Below are positions 35,903 to 48,213 of a stretch of DNA of 64,000 bases, one piece after another. The translations under genes and the position numbers were made by a program. The notes under the pieces are model-generated. The model was not told the origin of the DNA. It saw only the letters and a program-made list of their open reading frames with translations, and did no database searches. Numbering within the stretch: the stretch's first letter is position 1; each line of letters starts with the position of its first letter. This DNA comes from Calliphora vicina. Lineage: Eukaryota > Arthropoda > Insecta > Diptera > Calliphoridae. The stretch covers positions 79,125,797 through 79,189,796 of the forward strand of contig NC_088781.1 of assembly GCF_958450345.1 (NCBI RefSeq). Reading direction: 5' to 3'.

Positions 35903-37907
35903 CAAATCCCTCCAAAAAGTAATACGCCTATTTCAAATTCGGATATTGAAAGACTTCTTATCGAAAAGAGAAGACTCAGAAGAGAATGGCAACATAATAG
36001 ATCACCTGCTGCAAAGCAGTACGAAAACTGAAAAGAGCCTTTCATTTAGAAGAGGATCGCATAAACGAAAATTATATTAGAAGTTTGACGAGTACAAAAT
36101 ACACAAATTTCTCTCTTTGGAAGGCAACGAGGAACATTAAGCCACCGGTAGAGGCACAAAGCGCTTTAAGAAAAGCTGACGGAACCTGGGCACGAAGTGC
36201 TATAGAAAAAGCCTCAGTATTTGCTGAACATTTAAGTGAAGTATTTCAACCCTACTCCACGGTAAATGAGTTTGAACTAGAAGAACTGCCAGCTTCAACA
36301 ATGGCTAATGCAGCCCAATTCGATATTAGTCCTGAGGATGTTAATAGAGTAATTAAAAATAAATTAGACTTGAAAAAATCACCGGGATATGATTTAATAA
36401 CTCAATCAATGATTAAGAACCTACCAAATGTGGCAATAATTGTGCTATCTATATTGTTTAATGCGATCTTGAAACTAGGAATTTATCCAAAAAATTGGAA
36501 AATTTCTCAAATAATAATGATACCTAAACCGGGTAAAGATTTATCCCTGCCATCTTCTTATAGTCCTATTAGCCTACTCCCTTGTTTGTCGAAGCTATTC
36601 GAGAAAATATTCCAGGAAAAGATAATACCTTTTTTGAATGATGGAAACATTATCCCAGTACACCAATTTGGTTTCCGTGAACATCATGGCACCATTGAAC
36701 AGGTCAATCGTTTAACTGGAGAGATTAGAAAATCTTTTGAATTAAAGAAATATTGTTCTGCCGTCTTTTTAGACGTTGCTCAGGCTTTTGACAAGGTATG
36801 GCATAAAGGTCTAGTACATAAAATCAAATGTTTACTACCACTATGTACTCATAAATACCTGGAGTCTTATTTATCGAATAGACTTTTCAGAGTTAAGTTT
36901 AGTACTCTGTTCATATTTGCGAAAAATTATGGTTTTTTCATGCGAAAAATTTTACATGCTGTTTGACAGATAGCTGTCCGTGCGAAAGAAGTGCAGCGTA
37001 TGTTATTTCGTGTGGAAAAATAAGGTTACCAGATGTATTTCACATGTTTTCCACAATAAAAACAGAGTACTGCTTTTGCGAAATTATTTCGCATATATTT
37101 CATTCCAACTATTTTATATGTAGTTTGACAGCATTTCGCACGAAATTTTGAACAGAGTACCTAGCTTTAAGTACAATGATTATGTGACGAGAGAATACAA
37201 GATTGGAGCTGGCGTTCCACAGGGAAGTGTACTAGGACCTACGCTATATTTCAACATTTGCTGATGATACTGCCATTATTAGCTCAGACGAAAACCCACT
37301 CATGGCATCTAGTCAACTACAGAATTACCTCGTACGTGTGGAGTCATGGTTGAAAAGTAAACATGTTACGTTCGCTCTAAGGAGAGGAAATTGCTCACCT
37401 GTCACACTCAACAACGTTAATATACCGCAGTCTGATTATGTCACCTACCTTGGTATTCATCTAGATAGACGGCTTACTTGGCGCCGACACATAGAAACCA
37501 AGAGACTTCACATGAAGTTAAAAGCCTCTAGCTTTCATTGGTTAATCAGTGACCAATCAAAATTAAGCCTTGAATATAAAGTCATCCTGTATAAGACCGT
37601 TTTAAAACCAATTTGGACATATTGAATTCAATTATGGGGAATGGCGAGCAACACCAGTATTGATCTTATACAGAGGGCACAATCTAAAATTCTTAGGACC
37701 ATGACGGGAGCACCATGGTACATAAGAAATGAAAACATCCACAGAGACCTAGGAGTGACATTGGTAAAGGAAGAGTTCAAGAAAGTTCGTGAGAAATATA
37801 TTGTGAAGCTGCGAAACCATCCCAATACGCTTGCAAGACAACTTGTGCAGACCCAAACCCGATCCAGGCTCCGTAGAGCAGATCTACCACCCCGCAAAAA
37901 TGAGTGA
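35903..37907 (+). pseudogene. Jockey-clade reverse transcriptase (ORF2 fragment), copy 5
   Basis: Same chain of lesions as copies 2 and 4, including the TGA (37623-37625) in place of the glycine codon. Confidence 0.85.
36903..37161. mobile_element. 259-bp MITE inside the reverse transcriptase, copy 5
   Basis: Same element and insertion base as 12751-13009. Confidence 0.75.
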
Positions 37908-38330
37908 CAATTTACCATTATGGCTCTCTTGTTGAAGAGCAAATAGTATTAATTTTAGTTATAAGATTTAAATACTTATTGTAAGGTCGATAACAGACAG
38001 ATTCAATAAATCAATAAAGCGTTAAAAAAAAAACTTAAAGTTAGTTATTTAACTTAAAGTTTGCTAATTTTAGTTATTTATAGAAGAATTATAGTTTTAT
38101 TAGCAATAAGTCCACTTTTGAATTAAACTGTTAGTAAATTACCTGAAAGTATGATTTACCTTTTTGAAAAATTATAATATTGAACCCATTTTAATTTTTT
38201 AAATTTTATTTATTTAATTTAGATAAAAAGCATAAAAACAAAAAAATATATATATTCTTATAAAAAAAAACAAAACAATTAAGTAATTCATTAATTAAAA
38301 TCATTTAAAAAGCTAGACATGCTGCTTGGT

Positions 38331-38825
38331 TTACTTTTTCCAATATACATATATTCCAATGGGAAATACGGAAATATTGAGGATGTTAACAATTTTTGCC
38401 AAAATCGGCCACAACTGGGTTCTGGAGCTCTTAAATAATGGTAATCCATCCATATTTAAATCAATTGTAATTTTTTGGCAATCGAGTATGGCACTTAAAC
38501 ATCTCATTATTTGTTTAATAAATGAATTGGCACTTAAAGGCATATCCAAGTTTTCTTCGACTAAAATTTTCAATGGTTCTTCGAAACACCTTCGTGATGG
38601 CCTATTTTTAAAATACCATTCCCCAATTTTTTCATTAAAAGTCTTTTTTTCTTCAAATTGATCATTGGAACTACTGATATTAATAATGTTTTCGACACTT
38701 TCTCCATCTTGAAAAGTATATTTGGATAAGAAAGGGGTTTTCAATTGTTCTGATCTATTTTTTTTTAATTTATTTAAACATTTATTTTTTTCTATCTTAA
38801 AAAGTCTTTTATTGGTACCACTCAT
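38331..38825 (-). pseudogene. EnSpm/CACTA-like transposase fragment, copy 5
   Basis: Identical in translation to 14178-14672. Confidence 0.55.
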
Positions 38826-39575
38826 TTTAAAAAATATATAAATTCTTATAACCACGATATCACTTAAAATCACGCACTGGACTGATTTTAATTTCATAAT
38901 ATAACACAAAATTGCAAATAGTAAAAATAGAGAATAAAAAAACTAACGGTTTCATTTTGAATAAATTCTGCATAACATTGCAATTAGCTTATAGTTAATC
39001 TAAAAATAGTTCACAAAATGTGCAATTGTAAAAACAATTTTATCAACAAAAAGCAAAAATGTTTAAAAGTTTGGGGAAATTCTGCATAACATTGTAGTTA
39101 GTTTATAATTAGTCAAAAAAAAAAATCATCAAAAGTCTGATCTTGTAAAAGAGAGAGAACAAATCTTACAAACAACAAGCTCTCAACAATAAATACACGT
39201 TTTGTATTTGGGGGAGTTCTGCATAACATTGTAGTTAGCTTATAGTTAGTCTAAAATAGATATCTAATAGTGTGTTATTTTCGTAGTCGAACACCAAATT
39301 TTTCGGCAGTGCTGCATTATATTGCAGTCAGCTTATAGTTAGTCTACAAAAGTTAACTAAAAGTGGATGATTTTAGTAGTGGACTAAAAAATTGCTTGCA
39401 GTGTAATTAATGAAAAAAATAAAAAAATGCAAAAATAAAACGGCCCTTTTTACATGTTCCACATTTGGATGCGTGTAACTTTTTATAGGGACGAGATAAC
39501 TGTTAGCAAGTTGTTTTTATTTTATTTACAATTTTATCGCGAATATAGCTGATTTAAAACAAATTCGACCCTCCG

Positions 39576-41034
39576 CACAGTGGTCCAAATGCCGGAAAAA
39601 AGTCTTTTGAAAAGCCGTATCGACATAAAATTTTATACGTTTATACATTTCATCAGTATAAACAATCTAAGAAAAAAAAAATTTTTGGGCATGAATGTGT
39701 GTTTTTGTATGTATATTTTTTCTTTGTGGGTTTGTTTGAAGTCTATAAACGGCGAAACGGCTGGACCGATTTTCCTGAAATATTCACACCGTCTTTCTGT
39801 ATGTGTGGAAGGAATTAAAGGATACCATTCATTAAAAAATTTGAAGTGGGCGAACCTTAAAAATAAGAATACAGCTCCTTCCTTGTAATGGACATGTTAA
39901 ACTCTAAATGAAATAAAAATTGTTGAGGCAAAAAGTGGCAGCTAATTTTTTACACTTTAAAAAGCTACATATATATAGATGACGACAACATAAAAACTAA
40001 ATCTTAACTCTGTTAAATTACCATTTGAAATTCTAATAGAATTTGGACATTGAACAAAAATTTCACATTTAAAACACACATTTACATTAGGCTGTCCCGT
40101 CTTTGGATGAGAAACATGTTTTTCTAGCTACACTTTCACAAGAGGTATCAAAATTTGCGTAATTTTACACAGATTATGGTAAAAGTAAAAAAATCGAATA
40201 TGCCATCTTGAGGGCTCTACTTTTGAAAACGTTTTTACAAACCTGAACCGTATGCTTAAAAAAACGAGATACAAACTTTTTTATTGTTATTTTATTGCAA
40301 TTAATGTACAATAAAATAAAACTTATAATAAATGACTAACCGTAATAATTGGTATATAATTTGAAAGTGAATGTTTTGGGTCAGGAACAATTTTTTTCCG
40401 GAATTTTTTTTTTAAAAAAATTCGTTATAACCGGTGTACTTTATAAACGAACTCCAATGTATCGATCAAATTTGTAGTGTCGTTTTTATATATAGTCGTG
40501 GCATATTTATAATATGTGTCGAATTTAAGGATAGCGAAATATAATCATGAAAATAACTACTTTTCAAAACTTTGAAGATCGGTAGAGTCCTAAAGATATA
40601 GTTTCATTTTTAAAATCATTTTGGTAATCTACGATCAATTACGCAAATTTTAGGAGGTCTTGCGTTAGCGAAATCAAAAAAAATCTCGGGACAACCTAAT
40701 GTACATAATTAAATGTTTTTCTAAACAGAACATATTTTATGAAAAATTTAAACAGTGATTTTTACTCTTATTTTTTTTTAATTGTTCTTATTATTTTTTG
40801 ACGACAATTTCACTTGCACTGTTAAATGTCGCTTGAGATATTAATTTTTTAACAAAGTAACAATTACTTGTTTTTGAAGCAATGTATCAATGCTAGTTTA
40901 GCTCTTTAAAGAAAAAAAGATGCCGTTATGTACTATGGACACTTGTCAACATATTAATATACAAAAAATTTGCTTTTGAAACATTTAAAAAAATTATTTT
41001 TTTTTCGGCTAGATTGAGCATTTGGACCACTGTG
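39576..41034. mobile_element. Transib-like element, complete at both ends
   Basis: The 1,459-bp element has inverted ends CACAGTGGTCCAAATGC and GCATTTGGACCACTGTG (41018-41034). A 5-bp, GC-rich target duplication CTCCG flanks it (39571-39575 and 41035-41039). A CACAGTG-type terminus and 5-bp duplication are the marks of Transib elements, whose ends resemble the V(D)J recombination signal heptamer. No transposase is recognisable; a 102-codon frame at 39580 is not convincing, so the element is non-autonomous or decayed. Confidence 0.7.
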
Positions 41035-41039
41035 CTCCG

Positions 41040-42384
41040 TAGGCCCGCCATGTCTAAAAAACCAAAAAAAGATCGGGCAAAATTAAAAAAAATAAATAAA
41101 TAAACCCAAATATCTCTTCAACTAAAAGAGATAACCTACATGTGTAAGCGTATTTAAAATTTCAGCTCATTGGGATCGTAAATGGATTTTTGGCGAATAT
41201 GAGACACGAGGTGACCAACTTTGAGGGGCACACACTGGCCCCCAACTGAAAGTCAACTCGAAAACACATCAGCTCCAAGCATATGAAATTTCGTAACAAT
41301 ATATGTATTAGTTTGCGAGATACAGAATTATTTCCAAAAAAAAATCGTTTCTAAATCTCTGTTCTACAATGCATTTTTTTCCCCATACATCTTCCAACTG
41401 AGACCAATGACAATGTAGATGCGACTAATCCAAAGCCTGTATTCAGTTTCCACTTAAATTTAAACAGCGATGGCCTAGGCCGTCATATGGGTCCAACTCT
41501 ACCGACAATGTAAGCAAAGGTCGGATGGGTCCAACTCCACTGACTTTTTTTAATCGTCTTAAATTTCTTTTACTGAAGCCTAAAAGAAATTTTAATATAA
41601 AAAACACACAACAACACTTACTATTTTTAATTTGTATTTATTTATTTTATTTAATTAATTATTTATTTTTAATGCCACAATCACGGTTAAACCACTTGTA
41701 CTTTCAAAAACTTACAATATGAAATTTTACTTTGAAAGAATAGAAAAAAACAAAGAAACAACAAAAAATAAATAACGGGACACGGCTGAACCAAAACAAA
41801 CAACAAAACTATATTAACAATATGATACTACATTACATAGCCATCCAATTCAGATGCAAGTACGATAACAACATTTTATTCGATTTTGTCTTTTTCTTTA
41901 ATTCTATGTATTTCATTTTACAATAGAATAGCAATAGGACTCATCTCAATCGGATGCTAGTTGTATACTCTTAACCAATTTTATTTTATGTTTTCCTATT
42001 GACATAATAGTATACATTTGGATGTGTTTTAAATTGTAATAACCTGCGGACTGCTGGGTAACTGTTTATTGTTGGAGTTTTGTTTAAGCTTTGATATTTG
42101 TACAAATAAAGCTTGAGTGTCTGTAATTCTCATTCACTCTATAGCTTGATTTGTATAATATCTTAAGTTTTTCTAAAGCCTTTTGGGAAAAGGTTTCTTG
42201 ATGATCTGGCCTAAAGAACCAGTGAAATGCGCATAGGAACTAGCTTATCTCCCAACAATAAATGTCAGTGAATTTATCAATAATTGGGAAATTTAGCACA
42301 ATTCTTACTATAAAATTAAAATTGTTTTTTCATGAACATGAGTGACAAATGAATGAATATTTGGTACTCAGCTTTTTTGTAAAA
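41040..42384. other. Non-coding repeat patchwork
   Basis: No gene is seen. Positions 41200-41350 (gaggtgaccaactttg, then agcatatgaaatttcg) are a diverged direct copy of 43990-44135. The phrase gggtccaactc occurs twice (41487 and 41527). An aataaagctt near 42107 could be a polyadenylation signal of an unrecognised element. Confidence 0.5.
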
Positions 42385-42440
42385 AAAAACAAAATACACA
42401 ATGCAATGAAACCAATACACATCCAAACATACGTTTTGTT
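42385..42440. repeat. Diverged fragment of long repeat A
   Basis: It shares gcaatgaaaccaa, acacatccaaa and catacgttttgtt, in order, with 1855-1895 and 4162-4202. Confidence 0.6.
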
Positions 42441-42619
42441 GCTTTTTTGTCAAAGCATGCAATAAATTGTATTTTTTTGATGAAATTTTCAGAGGTTGTC
42501 TAGGATTTTTGCTCATATCTCCGTTATTTATGGACGGATTTTGCTGATTTTAAGCAAAAGCATGCCTGACAGAATTATTGAAGATTTGGATCCCGAAGAT
42601 ATCTGGGGTCTTCAGAAAA

Positions 42620-42792
42620 TTGATTTCAACTAACAGACAGACAGACGGACATGGCTTAATCGACTCCGCTATCTATAAGGATTCAGAGGGTCGGGTTTAG
42701 AGGGTCGGCAAATTATATTGTGGAAATTATAAACGGAATGACAAACTTATATATACCCTTCTCACGAAGGTGATGGGTATAGAAATGGTATA
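42620..42792 (+). repeat. 3' end of dispersed tatataccctt repeat
   Basis: The order acagacggacatggcttaat, aatgacaaacttatatatac, then a ccctt...aaggtgatgggtata hairpin matches the 3' end of the copy at 44655-46598. Confidence 0.65.
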
Positions 42793-42941
42793 AAAAATGT
42801 ATAGTAATTCATAAAATGAGAACGGGTAGGCCGATTTCTATAACATTTTTTGCCATTTGTTCGTATTTTCGAGGAGAAATTTTTTTTTTTTTGAAAATCC
42901 CTCCGGAAAAGTCGGAAAAATCGAGTTTTTGTATGAAATTT

Positions 42942-43041
42942 TGGTCAATTTTAAAAATGATACTATTTCTTCGTTTGTGTTCCGATTTCAAAAAAATTAC
43001 ATACATATATAGAATCTTCTTCTCTTCTCATTGAGCACTAC
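42942..43041 (+). repeat. Inverted repeat C, left arm
   Basis: It pairs with 43898-43984 on the other strand, with some mismatches; shared phrases include cttcgtttgtg and atagaatcttct. The 43042-43897 interior has no recognisable gene. Confidence 0.8.
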
Positions 43042-43897
43042 ATAAAACCTCGTCGTAGCTACAAATTATCTCTTATAGCTTAGGAGATATCCGCATTTGA
43101 AAATTAAATTTTCAACATTTTTACTCCAGTTTTTTGATGACCGCGGTTCCAAATATTTACCGATTTTCTCCATTTTTCTTTTATAGGATTAACTACAGAT
43201 GTATATATCAAATAAAGGAAGAATTGTTTAAAAACCATGACTGAGTCCAAAGTTATATGCATTTGAATTAAAAAAAATTAAAAAGGCGATTTTTCGCTAT
43301 TTTTTTGAGGAAAAAAGTACTTTTATTCCTTTTCAGTTATCTGAAAAATTTCTAAGAGTATGTATAATGAATTTATGCTTTTTGAAAAGCTAAATTAACG
43401 TCAAAAAATTTATAATTTTTGATACCCAGGGGACCAAGTCCATTCAAAAAACGCCTATTTTTATGTAAAATTCAACTTTAGGGCAAAAATTCTCAAATCG
43501 CATAGTCAATATTAAAATATAGTAACCCATTTTAGATGGCCCAATATGTTCTTAATTATTTTGTAAAGGGTTCCGATAACCCCGCCCCTGGTGTGGATAT
43601 TATAGCCAAAAAACGAAAATATCCCATTTTTGGAATAAGAAAATCTATACAAGTTTAAAATTTCATTAAAAAATATTCATAAATAAAAATTTTATTATAA
43701 TTTGAAAAATTTGTATCTATGCAAAAACTCAATAAAAAGCATTTTTTGTCATATTTTTCAAAAAAGTATTCCATGAATTTTTTAATTGTCAAAAGTTATA
43801 TACATTTTTGAAAAGTAGACAAAATCCTCTATCCATTGATATATAACTTGTCTACCTTATGTTTTTTACTTATATTCGCATATAATTTACGGTTTTT

Positions 43898-44165
43898 GTA
43901 GTGCTCAATGAGAAGATTCTATATATGTAATATTTTTGAAATCGAAACACAAACGAAGAAATAACATCATTTTTAAAATTGACCTTACCCGAGGTGTCCT
44001 ACTTTGGGGACCCTTGGCCCAGCTCCTGGTGGGCTCATGAGGCCCAGATTCAAAACTTAAAAACGACAACACTTCCCCTTTGAGCATGTGAAATTTCATT
44101 CAAATCGAAGTAAGGGTTTAGAAGTTACAGATTTATTTCCCTCTTTTTTTTCTCATACCACTGTG
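43898..44165 (-). repeat. Inverted repeat C right arm and a Transib-like end
   Basis: 43898-43984 is the reverse complement of 42942-43041. It continues into sequence that is a diverged direct copy of 41200-41350 and ends in CCACTGTG at 44165, the same terminal octamer as the Transib-like element at 39576-41034. A matching left terminus was not found. Confidence 0.5.
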
Positions 44166-44184
44166 CGTTGCTACGATGGAAAAA

Positions 44185-44640
44185 AACTTGGAAAACGACC
44201 TAGCGTGGGTTATAGGGCTTGCTGAGTACATCACAAATTGTGTCGAAAAATTTCCGAAACACCCTCAAATTCCGAAGTCATTCTGAAAAAAACATTTTTA
44301 GTGATGTTCGTCAACTTATCGATCTGTAACTCAGTCAGTTTTTGTACGACTTTAAATTTTTTAACGTGTTTGGGAAGAAAACTGATTACGCTTTAAAACG
44401 ACGTGTATTTTTTGATACATTTGTAAGTTATAAGTATTGTTTTTGTTAAGAATATCTAAATTTTTTTTATTTATTTCGCTTTTCATTGATCTTTTTGATA
44501 TGGACGCTTATAAAACTTTATACCAATGTATAAAGGAATTTTAGTTCTTAACAAAACATGGTTTTAATTATTTAAATCGGATGAAAATTGTAAAAGTTAT
44601 TCAACTTTTCATTAACATCTATTTTAGTATCTTAAACTAT
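44185..44640 (+). repeat. Foldback D, left arm
   Basis: It is a diverged inverted match to 46600-47105. The clearest pairs are gaaacaccctcaaa (44265) with tttgagggtgtttc (47002), and gtaaaagttattcaac (44591) with gttcaataacttttgc (46656). No gene is present. Confidence 0.6.
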
Positions 44641-44654
44641 ACAAAAAAAAAAAC

Positions 44655-46598
44655 AAGAGAATATTCGGCCGTGCCGAATCTTAAATACTCTCCACTTAAA
44701 TATGATGATATAACAATTGAAATAATATAACAATTGTAGAAAGTAATTTATAATCGAAATAAATTCAGATTCTTACCATTTTCAACTTCAATTCCTATTA
44801 TAAAGTATGAAATTTAACAATTTATATACTTAATAATTGATTGACATTACGCGTATGGCTCAACATTTTTCCTTATTATTAAAAGGGTATACAAATATAT
44901 TTAGACAACGTTCAAGAGATTTCTATGTATTTTAATTGAATTTCATCTTTACAATAGTTTTATGAGTATTATAGTTATTATCGCAAGTGGAACTTATATG
45001 GGTGCTGTGGCCAATTATGGACCGACATACAAAAAATTCCAAATTGATTTTTGGATACAAATTACTAATCTGTGTATTATTTTCGTTCAATATATGGGAG
45101 TTATGACCTATTGTGGGCCTATCGCCATATAATATTGTAACGTAATTTCTTAGTATTTGAGTGGACCTCATATGGGAGCTATGGCGAATTATGGACCGAT
45201 ATTTAAAAGATCTTGTAGTATGATTTTTGGATACAAATTGCAGATTGGTGTAAAATTTTGGTTCAGTTCAATATTTTTTTGGATATTTGTGTAGGTTAAT
45301 GTGTTTTCCGGTTCTTAGGCTCCATCTATGACCAATTGTGGGCCGATCATCATAAAATTTGGTACAGCAATTTTTATAAATGTTGACATTTTTTGTTTCG
45401 AATTTGAACTTGACAACTGTATTTTTAAGAAATTGATAAGAATTTTAGAGATTTTCAGTAGTGGACCTATGGTCATATATGGACCGATATTCACAAAATC
45501 CAGTAGTAAGATAACTGGATACAAATTACTGGTCTGTGTATAATTTTGTATTGATATCGATATGTTTTAGATATTTATTAAGGTTAATATCTTTTTCGGA
45601 AACGGTCCTTATATGAGAGCTATGACCAATTATGGGCCAATCTTCATAAAATTCGGTTCAGTGATTTTTATGTATATTTATAAGAGATTTATGAGTACTT
45701 AACTGATTTTCGGAAGTGGATCTTATATGGGAGCTATGGTCAAATATGGACCGATATCCACAAAATCCTATAGTATGATTTTCAAATATAAATTACGGAT
45801 CTGTGTAAAATTTTTTTTTGATATTGATATTTTTTAAATATTTATGCCGATTAATGTGTTTTTCGGAAATGGTCATTATATGGGAACTATAAAAAATTAT
45901 AGGCCGATCTTCATAGAATTTGGTGCTGCTGTTTTGGTATACATGTGGATTATTTATATTCAATTTCAACTTGATAGCGATATTTATGCTTATTTAAGTG
46001 ATATTCGGAAGTGTACTTTATATGGGGGCTATGGTCAAATATTGGCCGATCCACGAAAAATTTGGTAATGTATTTTTTTTTACTACGAAACTTATTTTTG
46101 CTGAATTTTCTATGACGGGAAGAAATTTGTATGGGGACTAGGAGAAATCATGGACCGATTCTTATAATTTTCACCAGAGTTACTCCTTTTATCATAAAAG
46201 TAACGAGTGCTAAATTTTATGGTATTAGCTGCAATATATTTACACCAATGACCAAAACTATTTTAAAATGATACATTTTTTTTGATGATGTCCCACATTT
46301 TGATTCATAACTTTGGTTCTACTGTACCGATTTCGCTGATTTTCAATACCAAACTGCTTAGCACAATAATAAACATTTGTTTTTCAATTCTGCTAAGTTT
46401 GTTTGCGTATTTTGGACGTGAGCGTGTTTTACACAGACGGACAGGCGGACATAGCTCAATCGACTTAGAATTTCATAAGGATCAATAATATATATATACT
46501 TTGTTGGGTCTAGAATGAATATTTCTCAATGTTACACACGGAATGACAAACTTATATATACCCTCATTCACCACTTATGGTGGTGGAGGGTATAAAAA
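44655..46598 (+). repeat. Dispersed repeat with internal minisatellite
   Basis: It starts with attcggccgtgccgaatctt and ends in a hairpin, taccctcattcaccac paired with gtggtggagggta. Inside, a degenerate unit of roughly 130-180 bp recurs about seven times; its core is tatgggagctatgg-caatta-tggaccgata, followed by a tggatacaaatta-type phrase and tctgtgta. The acggacatagctcaatcgac phrase near 46440 is shared with 42640. No protein is encoded. Confidence 0.7.
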
Positions 46599-46599
46599 G

Positions 46600-47105
46600 A
46601 TTCGTACAATCTTTAATTTACAAGGTAAATTTTTTCGATTTTTTTTAGAAAAAGTTCAATAACTTTTGCAAATATAAACCGATGTTAACAATTAATGTCT
46701 AATTTTTTGTCTATATGAAACTGTCTTTAAAACACTGTCCAAAAAAAATAGGTTTTCATAGAAAAAAATTAAAATAGCTATTGTTGAATTTGAAAAATTA
46801 CTAAAAAAAATAAAAATTAAACCGAAACTTTTTATCAAAACTTAGACAATTTGTTAGAAAACGCATTTTATGTATACATTTTGTGAAAGCTCAATTCTTT
46901 GCCTATACATAATTGTTTAAAATTTTTAAATCGATATAAAAATGTGTGAGTTAAAGGTACTAAAGTACTACGACCTACCATTAAACTGTTTTTTAAAAAT
47001 TTTGAGGGTGTTTCAAAATCTTTGAAAACAGTTTTAGTATGTCCTCATCTAGTCCTACAACCCCCACTAGATCGCTTTTCAAGTTCTGACAAAAAGTGTT
47101 ATTTT
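46600..47105 (-). repeat. Foldback D, right arm
   Basis: This is the partner of 44185-44640. The minisatellite-bearing repeat occupies the centre of the foldback and was probably inserted there. Confidence 0.6.
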
Positions 47106-47259
47106 ATAGCAGAGTGTAATGGCTTTCCAAATCAAACAATAGAAAGTTCTTAGTGTAAATCATGGAAAATTGCGGAAAATGCGAAATGTTGTATTATTAC
47201 TCTAATGTTTGTCTGAAGGCTTAAAATTGGGGCGAGGCAAAGTTCGCCGGGTCCGCTAG
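47106..47259 (+). mobile_element. Helitron 3' end
   Basis: A hairpin GGCGA...TCGCC (47231-47235, 47244-47248) stands 7 bases before CTAG, which is followed by T. Helitrons end in a hairpin plus CTRR and insert before T. The terminal string gggtccgctagt nearly matches cgggtcagctagt at the second Helitron end (61207). The left limit is unknown. Confidence 0.6.
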
Positions 47260-47533
47260 TTTATTATAAATTTTTGTTTTCCATACATATTGAAATATTT
47301 TTTAACTTCAATGACAAGTGTTTTTGTTATAAACCAAATTTTTTTCACAAAATTAAATAATATGTATTTAAGTTATTAAAGGAATTTTAAAAACCAGTTA
47401 CAAGCAACTATTTAAAATTGATGTCACTCGTAAATTTTTAAAATCCTTTTTTAATACATTAAAATTTGTCCCGCGTTTTTGAAATATGAAACAGGCAATC
47501 CTAGTTTATAACCTTAGATCAATTAGATTATAT
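47260..47533. other. AT-rich, nothing recognised
   Basis: No gene or clear repeat seen between the Helitron end and the solo LTR. Confidence 0.5.
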
Positions 47534-48153
47534 TGTTACGTTTTAACCTTTTTTTTTAAAGGAAATAAACCAAACGTTTTGGTTTATTTCCTTTAAATAA
47601 ACCGGATACTTTTGATTGCAAATAAAAGCCGTTTAGTAGTTTGAAAATTGTAACAACTCTTTACTTCTTTAAAATGTACAACAACAGAATTAAATAGCCA
47701 CTCAATGTTTTTTATACACGTTTATAAATTCTCAGAAATACAGACACAATTTATAATGTACAGGAATTTACTTGAAAAACACAACACACTTTAAGGCACT
47801 TAGTTGATGTTTATTCGAAAAGCGTCTCTGATAAACTGACTCACGACTGCAACCTCTGCCACTATTTATAACACTGCCATCTGCACTCTAGATTGCTCTT
47901 TAACTGTCAAAGTTCGAATATTCTAGCTCATACGCCATCTGTGGTGTACTTTCTACAATGTTCTTTAACTGAATATTCGAATTCAAACAGCGTTGCCAAC
48001 TTACGATCAATGGTCAACTGAAAGCTTTTATTTAATAATGCCCACAGATATGTTACAGTTTGCTATTACAGCAATGTTATTTAAAAGCATTATGCTACTT
48101 TTAAATCATCCCTTAAAATCGTTATATTTGAATTCAAGTACAATTTCGTAACA
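47534..48153 (-). mobile_element. Solo LTR of a retrotransposon
   Basis: The 620-bp block has matching ends TGTTACG and CGTAACA. On the minus strand it reads TGTTACGAAATTGTAC..., with a TATA-like ttataaatag (about 47863-47872) followed by gtgagtcagt, a usual LTR promoter layout, and aataaac downstream. The flanks are atat and attt, so a 4-bp target duplication is not exact. Flanking internal sequence is absent on both sides. A near-perfect 41-bp palindrome (47556-47596) lies close to its 3' end. The class (gypsy-type) is inferred from layout only. Confidence 0.55.
47556..47596. repeat. Palindrome in the LTR
   Basis: Arms TTAAAGGAAATAAACCAAA and TTTTGGTTTATTTCCTTTAA are separated by CG. They would form a strong hairpin in RNA or single-stranded DNA. 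Confidence 0.85.
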
Positions 48154-48213
48154 ATTTATTATTATTTACAATTTTAATTTATAAAATAATTAATATCAAT
48201 AATTTATTTTCAG

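Larger units (their letters stand above)
30059..40303 (+). repeat. Array copy 5, full-length terminal unit
   Basis: The unit of 10.2 kb starts at the junction with copy 4. At 40303 it does not meet another copy but runs on through the Transib-like element, which fixes the right limit of the duplicated segment. Confidence 0.95.

Noticed and set aside
1..40303. Telomere array of HeT-A/TART type
   Set aside because: Jockey-clade gags in a head-to-tail array recall fly telomeres, but the junctions are not poly(A) ends, the unit includes DNA transposons, and all copies share the same lesions.
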